Assembly (NCBI GenBank): GCA_004009845.1
Contig: RMBW01000072.1
Span: 186,001 to 250,000 of the forward strand
Length of the DNA: 64,000 nt
Origin: Davidsoniella eucalypti
Lineage: Eukaryota; Ascomycota; Sordariomycetes; Microascales; Ceratocystidaceae
Direction: 5' to 3'
Shown piece after piece: positions 63,257 to 64,000 of this stretch. Position 1 is the first letter of the stretch; each line of letters starts with the position of its first letter. Below the pieces are notes generated by a model. That model had not been told where the DNA came from and searched no databases. It saw only the letters and a program-made list of their open reading frames with translations. Both the position numbers and the translations under genes were made by a program.

Positions 63257-64000
63257 TACCCCCCTACTCGCTCATCTAATGCTTTATATCCCGAGTATTA
63301 CGTTCTAAAGGCCCGAGGGAATATCAACTGTTCGGGCCATTCGATAGACCTGTCATATGATTTTCTATACGACCAGCAGGCCACCAACCCTTCTGTGATA
63401 TTGTAATGATAGTAGTTGATACCATACCAATACTACTGTAAGCAGAAATTGAGTCCCACGGTAATATCATATCCTACCTCGCTTATAGACTCGAGCTCTT
63501 TCTAGTCATCTCCATTTCGGTCCAGACCATACGTATGTATTCACATATCTGCATACATATAGAAACGATCGTTCCAGATAATCCTTCTCGGATATCAAGG
63601 TTTTACTACTTGGAAATGTAGTCCAAGTGGGTAAAAACAAAGGCATTCTGCTCTCTCTTTTTGGGCTTGTTTTTCGTTGTTTTCACAGACGGAAATGTAA
63701 CATGGACACAAAGATACAACTGTCTATGCCCACTGTAGCCAAGGTAGCATGAATACTACTAGTAGTAGTCATCATTGGTCCGTAGCCCCAACCTGCGCTT
63801 GTTGTAAGCGACCTCTTTGCGCGGCCGCATTCCTTTCTTATCCTTCCGAGACCAGGCTCATACTAATATGCACCAACCATGCAACAATGCGCCATGGGAC
63901 GGAGCCACTTAACTTAAGACCCAAGTTGAAATCTACTACGGGCTTTTTAGTCTTATATAGACACCTTTTGTCTAGCTGCCAAACTGTTACTGTGACTCCC

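Larger units (their letters stand above)
60188..64000. other. Gene-free right end
   Basis: About 3.8 kb without a supported gene, and no open frame crosses the right edge. It holds A23 (60772-60794), C12 (61367-61378), an A/G-rich block at 61750-61830 and a 14-base tandem duplication at 63229. A TATATAAG-like sequence on the minus strand near 63953-63960 has no gene behind it. Confidence 0.5.

Overview
This window looks like nuclear DNA of a filamentous ascomycete (Pezizomycotina). Coding exons are long and visibly richer in G+C than the flanks. Introns are few, have GT..AG ends and carry CTAAC-type branch sites. The gene set fits that group: allantoicase, an ankyrin-DIL protein, a very long serine-rich RabGAP, a Q/P-rich nuclear-type protein and an EthD-family protein. 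Gene density is low for such a fungus: six protein genes in 64 kb, separated by long A+T-richer spacers with simple repeats, homopolymer runs and small foldbacks. I found no tRNA, rRNA, CRISPR array, telomere repeat or intact transposon. The species cannot be named from this sequence.

Layout. (1) Positions 387 to 1, minus strand, hold the N-terminal 129 codons of a gene that runs off the left edge; a long pyrimidine-rich leader (on its own strand) extends to about 2.3 kb. (2) About 2.3 to 7.7 kb has no gene I can support. (3) A cytochrome b561-family membrane protein (minus, 7689-8524) and allantoicase (plus, 10619-12058) are divergent and share a 2.1 kb intergenic region containing GATA-factor-type sites. 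(4) An ankyrin + DIL-domain protein (13026-15746, three exons) follows on the plus strand. (5) A 6 kb spacer leads to a giant TBC-domain RabGAP (21796-28013, two exons) with an almost 1,500-residue low-complexity N-terminus. (6) From 28.0 to 56.6 kb there is no recognisable gene. This desert contains a 0.9 kb pyrimidine tract, a diverged tandem duplication near 37-39 kb, several foldbacks near 38.8-41.0 kb, short tandem repeats, and from about 51 kb a pyrimidine-rich zone that is probably the promoter and leader of the next gene. (7) A Q/H/P-rich protein with an SV40-like basic motif lies at 56577-58462. (8) A small EthD-family gene (minus, 59706-60026) has a TATA box and a CA-rich leader. (9) 60.2-64.0 kb is gene-free.

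The genes do not form a visible pathway or biosynthetic cluster. Allantoicase is purine-nitrogen catabolism; the ankyrin-DIL and TBC proteins suggest membrane traffic or polarity; the Q-rich protein suggests regulation. I did not find a clear new system. The items most worth checking are the foldback and duplication zone at 37-41 kb, the uORF whose stop overlaps the allantoicase start, the unresolved splice junctions of the two large low-complexity genes, and the partial gene at the left edge.
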